Part shown: positions 1 to 5,607 of the stretch, piece by piece
Numbering within the stretch: position 1 is the first letter of the stretch
Layout: each line of letters starts with the position of its first letter
Assembly (NCBI GenBank): GCA_045543455.1
Contig: JAZQMK010000075.1
Coordinates: 1 to 5,607, forward strand
Direction of reading: 5' to 3'
Source of the DNA: SIG291 sp045543455
Lineage (GTDB): Bacteria > Bacillota > Clostridia > Lachnospirales > Lachnospiraceae
Length of the DNA stretch: 5,607 nt
Notes under the pieces: generated by a model
The model's database searches: none
What the model was told of the DNA's origin: nothing
What the model saw: the letters and a program-made list of their open reading frames with translations, nothing else
Position numbers and translations under genes: made by a program

Positions 1-1481
1 TCTTCAACTAAAGCAATAGGTCCGCCTACCGCTGCTTCTGGAGAAACGTGTCCGATTGAAGCACCTCTTGAAGCACCAGAGAATCTACCATCTGTAATAA
101 GCGCAACGCTTGAACCAAGTCCCATACCAGCAATTGCTGATGTTGGATTAAGCATTTCTCTCATACCAGGACCACCCTTAGGGCCTTCATATCTGATAAC
201 AACTACGTCACCAGCTACAATCTTACCGCCCTTGATTGCTTCAATTGCATCTTCTTCACAATCAAATACTCTTGCAGGACCTTCATGTACCATCATCTCA
301 GGAACAACTGCTGAACGCTTAACAACACCTGAATCTGGTGCTAAGTTACCCTTTAATACAGCGATACCACCTGTTTCGCTGTATGGATTTTCAACTGGTC
401 TTATAACTTCAGGATTCATATTTACACAGCCTTCAATATTTTCTCCAACTGTCTTACCTGTAACTGTAATAATATCTGTATGTAATAAGCCCTTCTTGTT
501 AAGCTCGTTCATAACTGCGTATACACCGCCTGCCTCGTTAAGGTCTTCCATATATGTAGGACCTGCCGGTGCAAGGTGACAAAGGTTAGGTGTCTTAGCA
601 CTAATAGCATTAGCAATATCTACATTTAATTCAACACCTGCTTCTCTTGCGATAGCTGGTAAATGTAACATACTGTTTGTAGAACATCCAAGTGCCATAT
701 CTACTGTTAAAGCATTGATAAATGCCTTCTCATTCATAATATCTCTTGGACGAATGTTCTTTTCAAGTAATTCCATTACCTTCATACCTGCATGCTTAGC
801 AAGCTTAATTCTTTCAGAATATACAGCAGGAATTGTACCATTACCCTTTAAGCCCATACCTAAAGCTTCTGTTAAACAGTTCATACTGTTAGCTGTATAC
901 ATACCTGAACAAGAACCACATGTTGGACATGTCTTGTTTTCAAATTCTAACAACTTTTCTTCTGTAATGTTACCTGCTGCGTAAGCACCAACTGCTTCGA
1001 ACATACTTGATATACTTGTCTTACAACCATTTACCTTACCTGCAAGCATTGGTCCACCACTTACAAATACTGTTGGAACATTAATTCTTGCAGCTGCCAT
1101 AAGTAAACCTGGAACATTCTTATCACAGTTAGGAACCATTACAAGAGCATCAAACTGATGAGCCATAGCCATACACTCTGTTGAGTCAGCTATTAAATCT
1201 CTTGTTACTAAAGAATATTTCATACCTACGTGTCCCATTGCGATACCATCACATACTGCTATTGCTGGGAACACAACAGGTGTACCACCTGCCATTGCAA
1301 CGCCTAATTTAACAGCGTCTACTATCTTATCAAGGTTCATATGACCTGGAACTATCTCATTGTAAGAACTTACAATACCAACCATAGGTTTTCTCATCTC
1401 TTCAGCTGTAAAACCTAATGCATTAAATAACGATCTGTGTGGTGCCTGCTGGCTACCAACATGAACTGAATCACTTCTCAT
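1..1481 (-). CDS. ilvD: Dihydroxy-acid dehydratase, C-terminus cut by window edge
   Basis: This enzyme dehydrates 2,3-dihydroxy-isovalerate and 2,3-dihydroxy-3-methylvalerate to the 2-keto acids, the third common step of valine and isoleucine synthesis; it is cytosolic. I translated 493 codons from the ATG at 1481-1479 without a stop. The family is usually about 550-560 residues, so roughly 60 are missing to the left. IlvD/Edd signature 1 is at residues 119-129 (CDKNVPGLLMA) and signature 2 at about 460-473 (ALITDGRFSGASRG). The Cys-rich segment CPTCGSCSG is at 185-193. D78 and the D120-K121 pair fit the family's Mg2+ site, and C119 with a 185-191 cysteine fits the Fe-S ligands. The N-terminal segment reads PGH (45-47), as in the E. 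coli [4Fe-4S] type, where the [2Fe-2S] type has PCN. AAAGGAGA (1489-1496) lies 7 bases before the start. It sits 22 bases downstream of leuB with no terminator between, so the two are probably co-transcribed. Confidence 0.97.
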   Translation of the reverse strand, partial: MRSDSVHVGSQQAPHRSLFNALGFTAEEMRKPMVGIVSSYNEIVPGHMNLDKIVDAVKLGVAMAGGTPVVFPAIAVCDGIAMGHVGMKYSLVTRDLIADSTECMAMAHQFDALVMVPNCDKNVPGLLMAAARINVPTVFVSGGPMLAGKVNGCKTSISSMFEAVGAYAAGNITEEKLLEFENKTCPTCGSCSGMYTANSMNCLTEALGMGLKGNGTIPAVYSERIKLAKHAGMKVMELLEKNIRPRDIMNEKAFINALTVDMALGCSTNSMLHLPAIAREAGVELNVDIANAISAKTPNLCHLAPAGPTYMEDLNEAGGVYAVMNELNKKGLLHTDIITVTGKTVGENIEGCVNMNPEVIRPVENPYSETGGIAVLKGNLAPDSGVVKRSAVVPEMMVHEGPARVFDCEEDAIEAIKGGKIVAGDVVVIRYEGPKGGPGMREMLNPTSAIAGMGLGSSVALITDGRFSGASRGASIGHVSPEAAVGGPIALVE

Positions 1482-1503
1482 GCTATTATCTCCTTTACTA
1501 CTT

Positions 1504-2586
1504 CTAAACTCTCTCTGCGATTAAATCGCCCATCTTAGTTGTCGATACCTGTGTCATACCTTCTGACATAATATCAATTGTTCTATAACCTTCTTTTAAC
1601 ACTTGCTTAACTGCTGCTTCAACTGCATCAGCTTCCTTATCTAAATCAAATGAATATCTAAGCATCATTGCTGCTGACAAAATTGTTGCAATTGGATTAG
1701 CAATATCTTTACCTGCAATATCAGGAGCAGAACCATGGCTTGGCTCATATAAGCCTAACTTAGTAGCACCAAGACTTGCTGACGATAGCATACCAATTGA
1801 ACCTGTTATCATACTTGCTTCATCTGATAAGATGTCACCAAACATATTCTCTGTAAGAATAACATCAAACTGCTTTGGATTCATAACTAATTGCATTGCA
1901 CAGTTATCAACTAACATATCCTTAACCTCAACCTCTGGATAATCCTTTGCAACTTCTGCTACAACCTTTCTCCAAAGTCTTGAAGAATCAAGTACATTAG
2001 CCTTATCAACGCTAATAACTCTCTTATTTCTCTTCATAGCAATCTCAAATGCCTTAATTGCTATTCTTCTAATCTCATTCTCGTCATATGTAAGAACGTC
2101 TGTAGCTTTAAGAACACCATCAACTTCTTCTGTGTGTCTTTCGCCAAAATATATACCACCTGTAAGCTCTCTCATAATGACCATATCAAAGCCATCACCT
2201 ATGATATCAGCTCTTAGTGGACAAGCATCCTTTAACTCTTCATATAAATATGCAGGTCTTATGTTAGCAAAAAGCTCAAGTCCCTTTCTAATCTTTAACA
2301 AACCTGCTTCAGGTCTTAAATTAGGTGCTACATCATACCATCTTGAATTGCCGACATTACCGCCAACTGCACCAAGTAAAACCGAATCACTTGCCTTAGC
2401 TTTAGCCAAAGCCTCATCTGTAAGTGGCACACCATGAACATCAATTGAACATCCGCCCATTAAAAGCTCTGTATAATCAAATTCGTGACCATACTTTGAA
2501 GCCACTGCATCAAGCACCTTACGTGCTTCTCTTACTATCTCAGGTCCAATTCCATCACCTGGAATTACTGCTATGTTAAACTTCAT
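1504..2586 (-). CDS. leuB: 3-isopropylmalate dehydrogenase
   Basis: LeuB oxidatively decarboxylates (2R,3S)-3-isopropylmalate with NAD+ to 2-oxoisocaproate, the third step of leucine synthesis, as a cytosolic dimer. At 360 residues it has the normal family length. The N-terminal IPGDGIGPE is at 8-16. Substrate residues fall at the expected places: R100 and R110 around LRKGLELFANIR-like sequence, R139 and Y146 in MRELTGGIYFGE, K195 in VDKANVL, D227 in VDNCAMQL, and metal ligands D251 and D255 in the NMFGDILSDEAS signature. EPSHGSAPDIAGK near residue 282 fits the NAD-binding loop. Related isocitrate and tartrate dehydrogenases are unlikely given these residues and the ilvD neighbour. The ATG at 2586-2584 is preceded by AAAGAGG (2594-2600) at 7 bases. 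The stop is TAG. It is the first gene of the unit, with its own promoter. leuA and leuCD are not in the window. Confidence 0.97.
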   Translation of the reverse strand: MKFNIAVIPGDGIGPEIVREARKVLDAVASKYGHEFDYTELLMGGCSIDVHGVPLTDEALAKAKASDSVLLGAVGGNVGNSRWYDVAPNLRPEAGLLKIRKGLELFANIRPAYLYEELKDACPLRADIIGDGFDMVIMRELTGGIYFGERHTEEVDGVLKATDVLTYDENEIRRIAIKAFEIAMKRNKRVISVDKANVLDSSRLWRKVVAEVAKDYPEVEVKDMLVDNCAMQLVMNPKQFDVILTENMFGDILSDEASMITGSIGMLSSASLGATKLGLYEPSHGSAPDIAGKDIANPIATILSAAMMLRYSFDLDKEADAVEAAVKQVLKEGYRTIDIMSEGMTQVSTTKMGDLIAERV

Positions 2587-2641
2587 AACAATACCTCTTT
2601 CTTCTTATATTATGTATTTTTTACAAAATGCTATAAGATAT

Positions 2642-2670
2642 ATAATATCGCACCTCAATTCTTTTTTCAA
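2642..2670 (-). promoter_or_regulatory. Predicted sigma-A promoter of leuB-ilvD
   Basis: On the minus strand the -35 box is TTGAAA (2665-2670) and the -10 box is TATTAT (2642-2647), separated by exactly 17 bases. Each box differs from consensus at one position. The expected transcription start is near 2635, giving a leader of about 48 bases before the leuB ATG. That is too short for a T-box riboswitch or a leader-peptide attenuator. The assignment rests on sequence match and position only. Confidence 0.7.
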
Positions 2671-2722
2671 CTGTTTTTTGTGGATTTTATGATTTTTATT
2701 ATATAATCTTTTCCAAATCCAT

Positions 2723-2751
2723 TTTACATTTCACAACTTATCTGCTATAAT
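2723..2751 (+). promoter_or_regulatory. Predicted extended -10 sigma-A promoter of prfC
   Basis: The -35 box is TTTACA (2723-2728) and the -10 box is a perfect TATAAT (2746-2751) with a 17-base spacer. TG at 2743-2744 gives the extended -10 form TGCTATAAT. Transcription would start near 2758, leaving a leader of about 40 bases. Only one base differs from consensus across both boxes, so strong, possibly constitutive expression is expected. A second TATAAT at 2702-2707 has no good -35 box. Confidence 0.75.
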
Positions 2752-2785
2752 ACTCCTGTTTGCGATTAAAAAGATGACAAAATAT

Positions 2786-2791
2786 AGGAGG
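2786..2791 (+). promoter_or_regulatory. Ribosome binding site that fixes the prfC TTG start
   Basis: AGGAGG is a perfect Shine-Dalgarno core, 7 bases before TTG at 2799-2801. An in-frame TGA at 2775-2777 closes the frame upstream, and no in-frame ATG or GTG lies between it and the TTG. The next in-frame ATG (codon 58) would remove the P-loop. This makes TTG the only plausible start. Confidence 0.88.
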
Positions 2792-2798
2792 TGCCATT

Positions 2799-4394
2799 TT
2801 GGCTAACATTAACGAAGAAATCAAAAAGCGACGTACTTTCGCTATCATATCCCATCCCGATGCAGGTAAGACAACACTTACAGAAAAGTTCTTACTTTAC
2901 GGTGGTGCAATCAATCTTGCTGGTTCTGTTAAGGGTAAGAAAACTGCTAAACACGCAGTATCTGACTGGATGGAAATAGAAAAAGAAAGAGGTATCTCTG
3001 TAACTTCTTCAGTTTTACAATTTAACTATGGTGGTTACTGCATAAATATACTTGATACTCCTGGACATCAGGATTTCTCAGAGGATACTTATAGAACTCT
3101 TATGGCAGCAGATTCAGCCGTAATGGTTATAGATGCATCTAAGGGTGTTGAAAAGCAGACTATCAAGCTTTTCAAGGTATGTGTGATGCGTAACATTCCT
3201 ATATTCACATTTATAAATAAAATGGACCGTGATGCCAATGACCCATTCGAACTTCTTGACGAAATTGAAAGTGTACTCGGCATCAGAACCTGCCCTATCA
3301 ACTGGCCAATTGGCTCGGGCAAGGAATTTAAAGGTGTTTACGACCGTAACACAAAGGAAGTATCCGTATTCCAAGCTGAAAGAAATGGTCAAAAGGAAGT
3401 CAAAGCAACAACTGTTTCCGTAGAAAATGAAGCCGAGCTTAAAAATGTTATTGGCGACAGCTTTAGCGAAAAATTACTTGAAGATATAGAATTACTTGAT
3501 GGTGCAAGCGCTGAATTTAATCTTGATGAAGTAAGTGCAGGCAAGCTTTCTCCTGTATTTTTTGGTTCAGCCTTGACAAACTTTGGTGTTGAGACATTTT
3601 TATCACATTTCTTAAATATGACTTCATCACCACTTCCTAGAAAATCTGACCAAGGCGTAATTGACCCATTTACAGAAGATTTCTCTGCATTTGTATTTAA
3701 AATACAGGCAAATATGAACAAAGCTCACAGAGATAGAATCGCATTTATGCGTATTTGCTCCGGCAAATTTGAGGCTGGTATGGATGTATTCCACGTTCAA
3801 GGAAATAAAAAAGTTAAGCTTTCACAGCCACAGCAAATGATGGCACAAGAAAGACATATTGTAGAAGAAGCTTATGCCGGCGATATTATCGGTATCTTCG
3901 ACCCAGGCATTTTCTCAATTGGTGACACTTTAGAATTATCTAATAAGAAATTCCAGTACGAAGGTATTCCAACCTTTGCTCCTGAACATTTTGCAAGAGT
4001 TCGTCAGCTTGATACTATGAAACGTAAGCAATTTGTCAAGGGTATTACTCAAATTGCACAAGAAGGTGCAATCCAGATATTCCAAGAGTTCAATACTGGT
4101 ATGGAAGAAATCATCGTTGGCGTTGTTGGTGTTCTTCAATTTGAAGTGCTTAAGTACCGCCTTGAAAATGAGTACAATGTTGAAATCAAATTAGAACCGC
4201 TTCCATACGAACATATTCGTTGGATTAAGAATTATGATAAAATGGATATTTCACGAATCGTCGGAACTTCCGATATGAAGAAAATCAAAGATTTAAAAGA
4301 CCGTCCACTTCTCCTCTTTGTAAATCCATGGAGCGTTGGAATGGTAGTTGATAGAAATCCAGGAATAGAATTATCCGAATTTGGAACGAATTAA
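2799..4394 (+). CDS. prfC: Peptide chain release factor 3 (RF3)
   Basis: RF3 is a cytosolic translational GTPase that removes RF1 and RF2 from the ribosome after peptide release and helps post-peptidyl-transfer quality control. The 531-residue product matches the usual RF3 length (about 530). The GTPase motifs are in order: G1 SHPDAGKTT (18-26), switch I/G2 ERGISVTSS (63-71), G3 DTPGHQDF (86-93) with the conserved His90, and G4 NKMD (140-143). An EF-Tu-like domain II follows at about 290-385, then the RF3 C-terminal domain, including GVVGVLQFEVLKYRL and PYEHIRWI. EF-G is excluded because the protein is too short for EF-G domains IV-V and has the RF3-type switch I and C-terminus. Translation starts at TTG (read as Met) behind a perfect AGGAGG. 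It appears monocistronic: it has its own promoter, leuB is divergent on the left, and a hairpin terminator begins 5 bases after the stop. All key GTPase residues are intact. Confidence 0.96.
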   Translation: MANINEEIKKRRTFAIISHPDAGKTTLTEKFLLYGGAINLAGSVKGKKTAKHAVSDWMEIEKERGISVTSSVLQFNYGGYCINILDTPGHQDFSEDTYRTLMAADSAVMVIDASKGVEKQTIKLFKVCVMRNIPIFTFINKMDRDANDPFELLDEIESVLGIRTCPINWPIGSGKEFKGVYDRNTKEVSVFQAERNGQKEVKATTVSVENEAELKNVIGDSFSEKLLEDIELLDGASAEFNLDEVSAGKLSPVFFGSALTNFGVETFLSHFLNMTSSPLPRKSDQGVIDPFTEDFSAFVFKIQANMNKAHRDRIAFMRICSGKFEAGMDVFHVQGNKKVKLSQPQQMMAQERHIVEEAYAGDIIGIFDPGIFSIGDTLELSNKKFQYEGIPTFAPEHFARVRQLDTMKRKQFVKGITQIAQEGAIQIFQEFNTGMEEIIVGVVGVLQFEVLKYRLENEYNVEIKLEPLPYEHIRWIKNYDKMDISRIVGTSDMKKIKDLKDRPLLLFVNPWSVGMVVDRNPGIELSEFGTN

Positions 4395-4399
4395 AATAC

Positions 4400-4425
4400 G
4401 AAAACCACACTTATGTGTGGTTTTC
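4400..4425. terminator. Bidirectional intrinsic terminator between convergent genes
   Basis: An uninterrupted 11-bp inverted repeat pairs 4400-4410 (GAAAACCACAC) with 4415-4425 (GTGTGGTTTTC) around a TTAT loop. Reading plus, the T-rich tract CTTCTCTTTT follows. Reading minus, GTATTTTAA follows. The A4/T4 ends of the stem supply the U-tract for either direction, so it can end both prfC and the minus-strand pair on the right. The stop codon of the minus-strand small gene (4411-4413) lies in the loop, and its last four sense codons form one arm. Confidence 0.87.
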
Positions 4426-4692
4426 TTCTCTTTTATCCTGTTTTTCTTTCATAGCTTCCTTGATACTTTCTTCTGCCTCATCTATATTTTCAAGCAACTT
4501 ATCCCATTCTTTTTCCGTAAAAGCCTGAGCACCTATTTGAATTCTAACTTCTGTATCATTATTTTTTATCTTCTCATATAACTCAGCTTTCTTCTCTGCA
4601 ATGATTTTTCCATAATCTACATCTTTAAAATCATTATTTTTTAACTGTGCTACTTGATATCCATAATTACCTTTGTAAACTCTTGTTATCAT
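4411..4692 (-). CDS. Small charged protein of unknown function (93 aa)
   Basis: I cannot assign a function. The product is 93 residues, rich in Lys and Glu, with no signal peptide, membrane segment or cysteine. The N-terminal half contains FKDVDYGKIIAEKKAELYEKI. The second half contains IQIGAQAFTEKEWDKLLENI (about 51-70) and ends in a strongly charged, probably helical tail. From memory, not a search, the pattern IGxQxFTxKEWDxLL followed by acidic/basic helix resembles segments of longer uncharacterised Lachnospiraceae proteins, some on conjugative elements, so this may be a short or truncated relative. Evidence that it is real: its start ATG (4692-4690) is 2 bases after the hydrolase TAA, its ribosome site AAAGGA lies within the last hydrolase codons, and its stop falls exactly in the terminator loop. 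Translational coupling to the hydrolase is likely. The overlapping plus-strand frame at 4381-4581 is much less plausible. Confidence 0.72.
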   Translation of the reverse strand: MITRVYKGNYGYQVAQLKNNDFKDVDYGKIIAEKKAELYEKIKNNDTEVRIQIGAQAFTEKEWDKLLENIDEAEESIKEAMKEKQDKREENHT

Positions 4693-4694
4693 AT

Positions 4695-5378
4695 TTATTC
4701 CTTTCCCAAAAACTCTTCTACTTTTTTATTAAATGCCTCATACTCCTTATTTGCAATAAAATGATCACCTTTAATAATCGATAATCTTGCATTAGGTATG
4801 CTATTTGCGATTTCCTTTGTATGAGACTCTTTTATCATATCCCTTGTTCCACAAACAACTAACGTAGGCACTGTTATTTGCGCTAACTCATTTGGCTTGA
4901 TATTTGGCTCATTAACCATCAAGCCAAGCATTTCTGCATTTTTATTTGCATCTTTTGATTTTGCAGCAAAGCACTTTGCTATCTTATAGCCTATTTCAAT
5001 TGGGACTTGTACTGTTCTTTTAACACCTCTAGGGCTTAAATTGCCACCATTTAAAATTAATGCTTTTACCTTAGCAGGATATTTCATCGCAAATTCCATT
5101 GCAATATTAGCTCCGTCTGAAAAGCCAAGAAGCACTGCATTATCAATCCCTTGACCAATCATAAAATTATTCAAATCCTTGGCAAATTGTTTAATTGTAA
5201 ATGGTGCCGTTCCCCTAGGCGACCCGCCATGTCCGCGCGTATCTATCGCTATAACTCTATAACGGTCGCTAAAATAATCTATCTGATGTTTAAAATATGT
5301 ACCATCCTCTCCATTGCCATGCAATAAAATAAGCGGCTTTCCATTTCCCATTTCCTGATAATATAATTCTATATTCAT
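4695..5378 (-). CDS. Alpha/beta-fold hydrolase, substrate unknown
   Basis: This is a predicted cytosolic serine hydrolase of the alpha/beta fold (AB hydrolase-1 type). The oxyanion-loop motif LLHGNGEDG is at 18-26. DTRGHGGSPRG (46-56) matches the conserved strand-4 turn. The nucleophile elbow GFSDG (85-89) places Ser87. Asp180 in CGTRDMI and His206 in GDHF complete the Ser-Asp-His triad. The region at about 113-160 between the core halves is the likely lid over the substrate pocket. At 227 residues it is shorter than many members (250-290), mainly from a small lid, but nothing catalytic is missing. There is no signal peptide. Esterase, lactonase or thioesterase activity are all possible, and sequence alone does not decide. 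AAAGGTGA (5385-5392) sits 6 bases before the ATG. The downstream 93-residue gene follows after 2 bases, so the pair is probably co-transcribed and coupled. Confidence 0.92.
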   Translation of the reverse strand: MNIELYYQEMGNGKPLILLHGNGEDGTYFKHQIDYFSDRYRVIAIDTRGHGGSPRGTAPFTIKQFAKDLNNFMIGQGIDNAVLLGFSDGANIAMEFAMKYPAKVKALILNGGNLSPRGVKRTVQVPIEIGYKIAKCFAAKSKDANKNAEMLGLMVNEPNIKPNELAQITVPTLVVCGTRDMIKESHTKEIANSIPNARLSIIKGDHFIANKEYEAFNKKVEEFLGKE

Positions 5379-5400
5379 TTATTTTCACCTTTATAATGCC

Positions 5401-5428
5401 GTTATACAAATATATACTGTAAAAGCAA
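5401..5428 (-). promoter_or_regulatory. Weak candidate promoter for the hydrolase pair
   Basis: On the minus strand TTGCTT (5423-5428) and TATAAC (5401-5406) are separated by 16 bases. The -35 match is poor (3 of 6) and the -10 match is 5 of 6. Transcription would start near 5394, just upstream of the ribosome site, leaving a very short leader. The surrounding AT-rich DNA gives chance matches easily. The hydrolase could instead be read through from the gene to its right, since I see no convincing terminator between them. Confidence 0.22.
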
Positions 5429-5487
5429 ATGTGTAATTACTATAAATTAGAAGTGAGCAGTCTGGTAAACTGAAATTTATCTCTCTG

Positions 5488-5607
5488 TTACTGTTTTTTA
5501 TAGAAATCTAATTGTACTAATTTCTTTCCATTCGGCAACTGATGTTCTAACATCTGAATTAACTGATAATCAATTTCATTCATACTATTCTGCAGTTCCT
5601 GTTCAGC
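5488..5607 (-). CDS. C-terminal end of an unrecognised protein, cut by right edge
   Basis: The minus strand is open from the window edge to TAA at 5490-5488, giving 39 codons whose first begins exactly at 5607. The peptide starts AEQELQNSMNEIDYQLIQ and ends GKKLVQLDFYKKQ. It is rich in Gln and Leu (7 Gln in 39), with heptad-like spacing of hydrophobic residues over the first 24 residues. This suggests an amphipathic helix, then a Pro-Asn-Gly turn and a short basic tail. I recognise no family; a regulator or a coiled-coil protein would fit, but this is a guess. It is in the same orientation as the hydrolase, 109 bases upstream. The frame is short enough that a chance opening is possible, though protein-like composition and codon choice favour a real gene end. 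Confidence 0.6.
   Translation of the reverse strand, partial: AEQELQNSMNEIDYQLIQMLEHQLPNGKKLVQLDFYKKQ

Noticed and set aside
232..984. Plus-strand open frames at 232-579 and 715-984
   Set aside because: They lie wholly opposite the clearly coding ilvD, lack ribosome sites and have low-complexity Ser/Pro-rich translations.
2132..2437. Plus-strand open frame of 101 codons
   Set aside because: It is antisense to leuB, with no ribosome site and no recognisable motif.
2702..2707. Second TATAAT as an alternative prfC promoter, or as a leuB promoter through its self-complementary TTATATAA
   Set aside because: No acceptable -35 hexamer lies at 16-18 bases on either strand, and better promoters exist for both genes.
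2791..2979. GTG-started frame overlapping the start of prfC
   Set aside because: It shares the prfC ribosome region but reads out of frame through the GTPase P-loop, which is unmistakable in the prfC frame.
3089..4139. Several minus-strand open frames and one plus-strand frame inside prfC
   Set aside because: All overlap the conserved prfC coding sequence and show no independent signals; they are shadow frames.
4381..4581. Plus-strand 66-codon frame, Phe/Leu/Ile-rich, resembling a membrane peptide
   Set aside because: It overlaps the end of prfC, runs through the terminator hairpin and is antisense to the Lys/Glu-rich small gene. Reading Lys/Glu codons backwards gives Phe/Leu/Ser automatically.
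5434..5449. AT-only inverted repeat TAATT...AATTA as a terminator for the right-edge gene
   Set aside because: The stem is 5 bp with no G-C pair and no following T-run in the minus direction, so it is too weak.
5458..5472. Near-palindrome CAGTCTGGTAAACTG upstream of the hydrolase as an operator
   Set aside because: Only four outer base pairs are uninterrupted, there is no second copy, and it is not placed over a convincing promoter.

Overview
The window looks like ordinary chromosomal DNA from a low-GC Firmicute, most likely an anaerobic member of the Clostridia. Lachnospiraceae is my best guess from the LeuB, IlvD and RF3 sequences. Supporting signs are AT-rich intergenic DNA, strong AGGAGG-type ribosome binding sites, A/T-ending codons and an IlvD of the oxygen-sensitive E. 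coli-like type. No tRNA, rRNA, CRISPR array, transposase or integrase is visible.

Layout from left to right. (1) Positions 1-2586, minus strand, hold a branched-chain amino acid operon read right to left. leuB (3-isopropylmalate dehydrogenase, complete) is followed 22 bases later by ilvD (dihydroxy-acid dehydratase), whose C-terminus runs off the left edge. (2) Positions 2587-2798 form a divergent intergenic region with a good sigma-A type promoter in each direction. (3) Positions 2799-4394, plus strand, hold prfC (peptide chain release factor 3), complete, with a TTG start. (4) Positions 4400-4425 form a perfect 11-bp hairpin that acts as a terminator between convergent genes. (5) Positions 4411-5378, minus strand, hold a tightly coupled pair: an alpha/beta hydrolase followed after 2 bases by a 93-residue protein of unknown function. 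(6) Positions 5488-5607, minus strand, hold the last 39 codons of an unrecognised gene that enters from the right edge.

The genes form three functional units. leuB and ilvD serve leucine and isoleucine/valine synthesis. prfC is a stand-alone translation-termination gene that recycles RF1/RF2. The hydrolase and small-protein pair is an unassigned accessory unit. Both edge genes were found by reading the sequence, since each is cut by a window boundary. I do not see a convincing new system. The least explained parts are the hydrolase/small-protein pair, whose second gene ends inside the shared terminator, and the unidentified right-edge gene.
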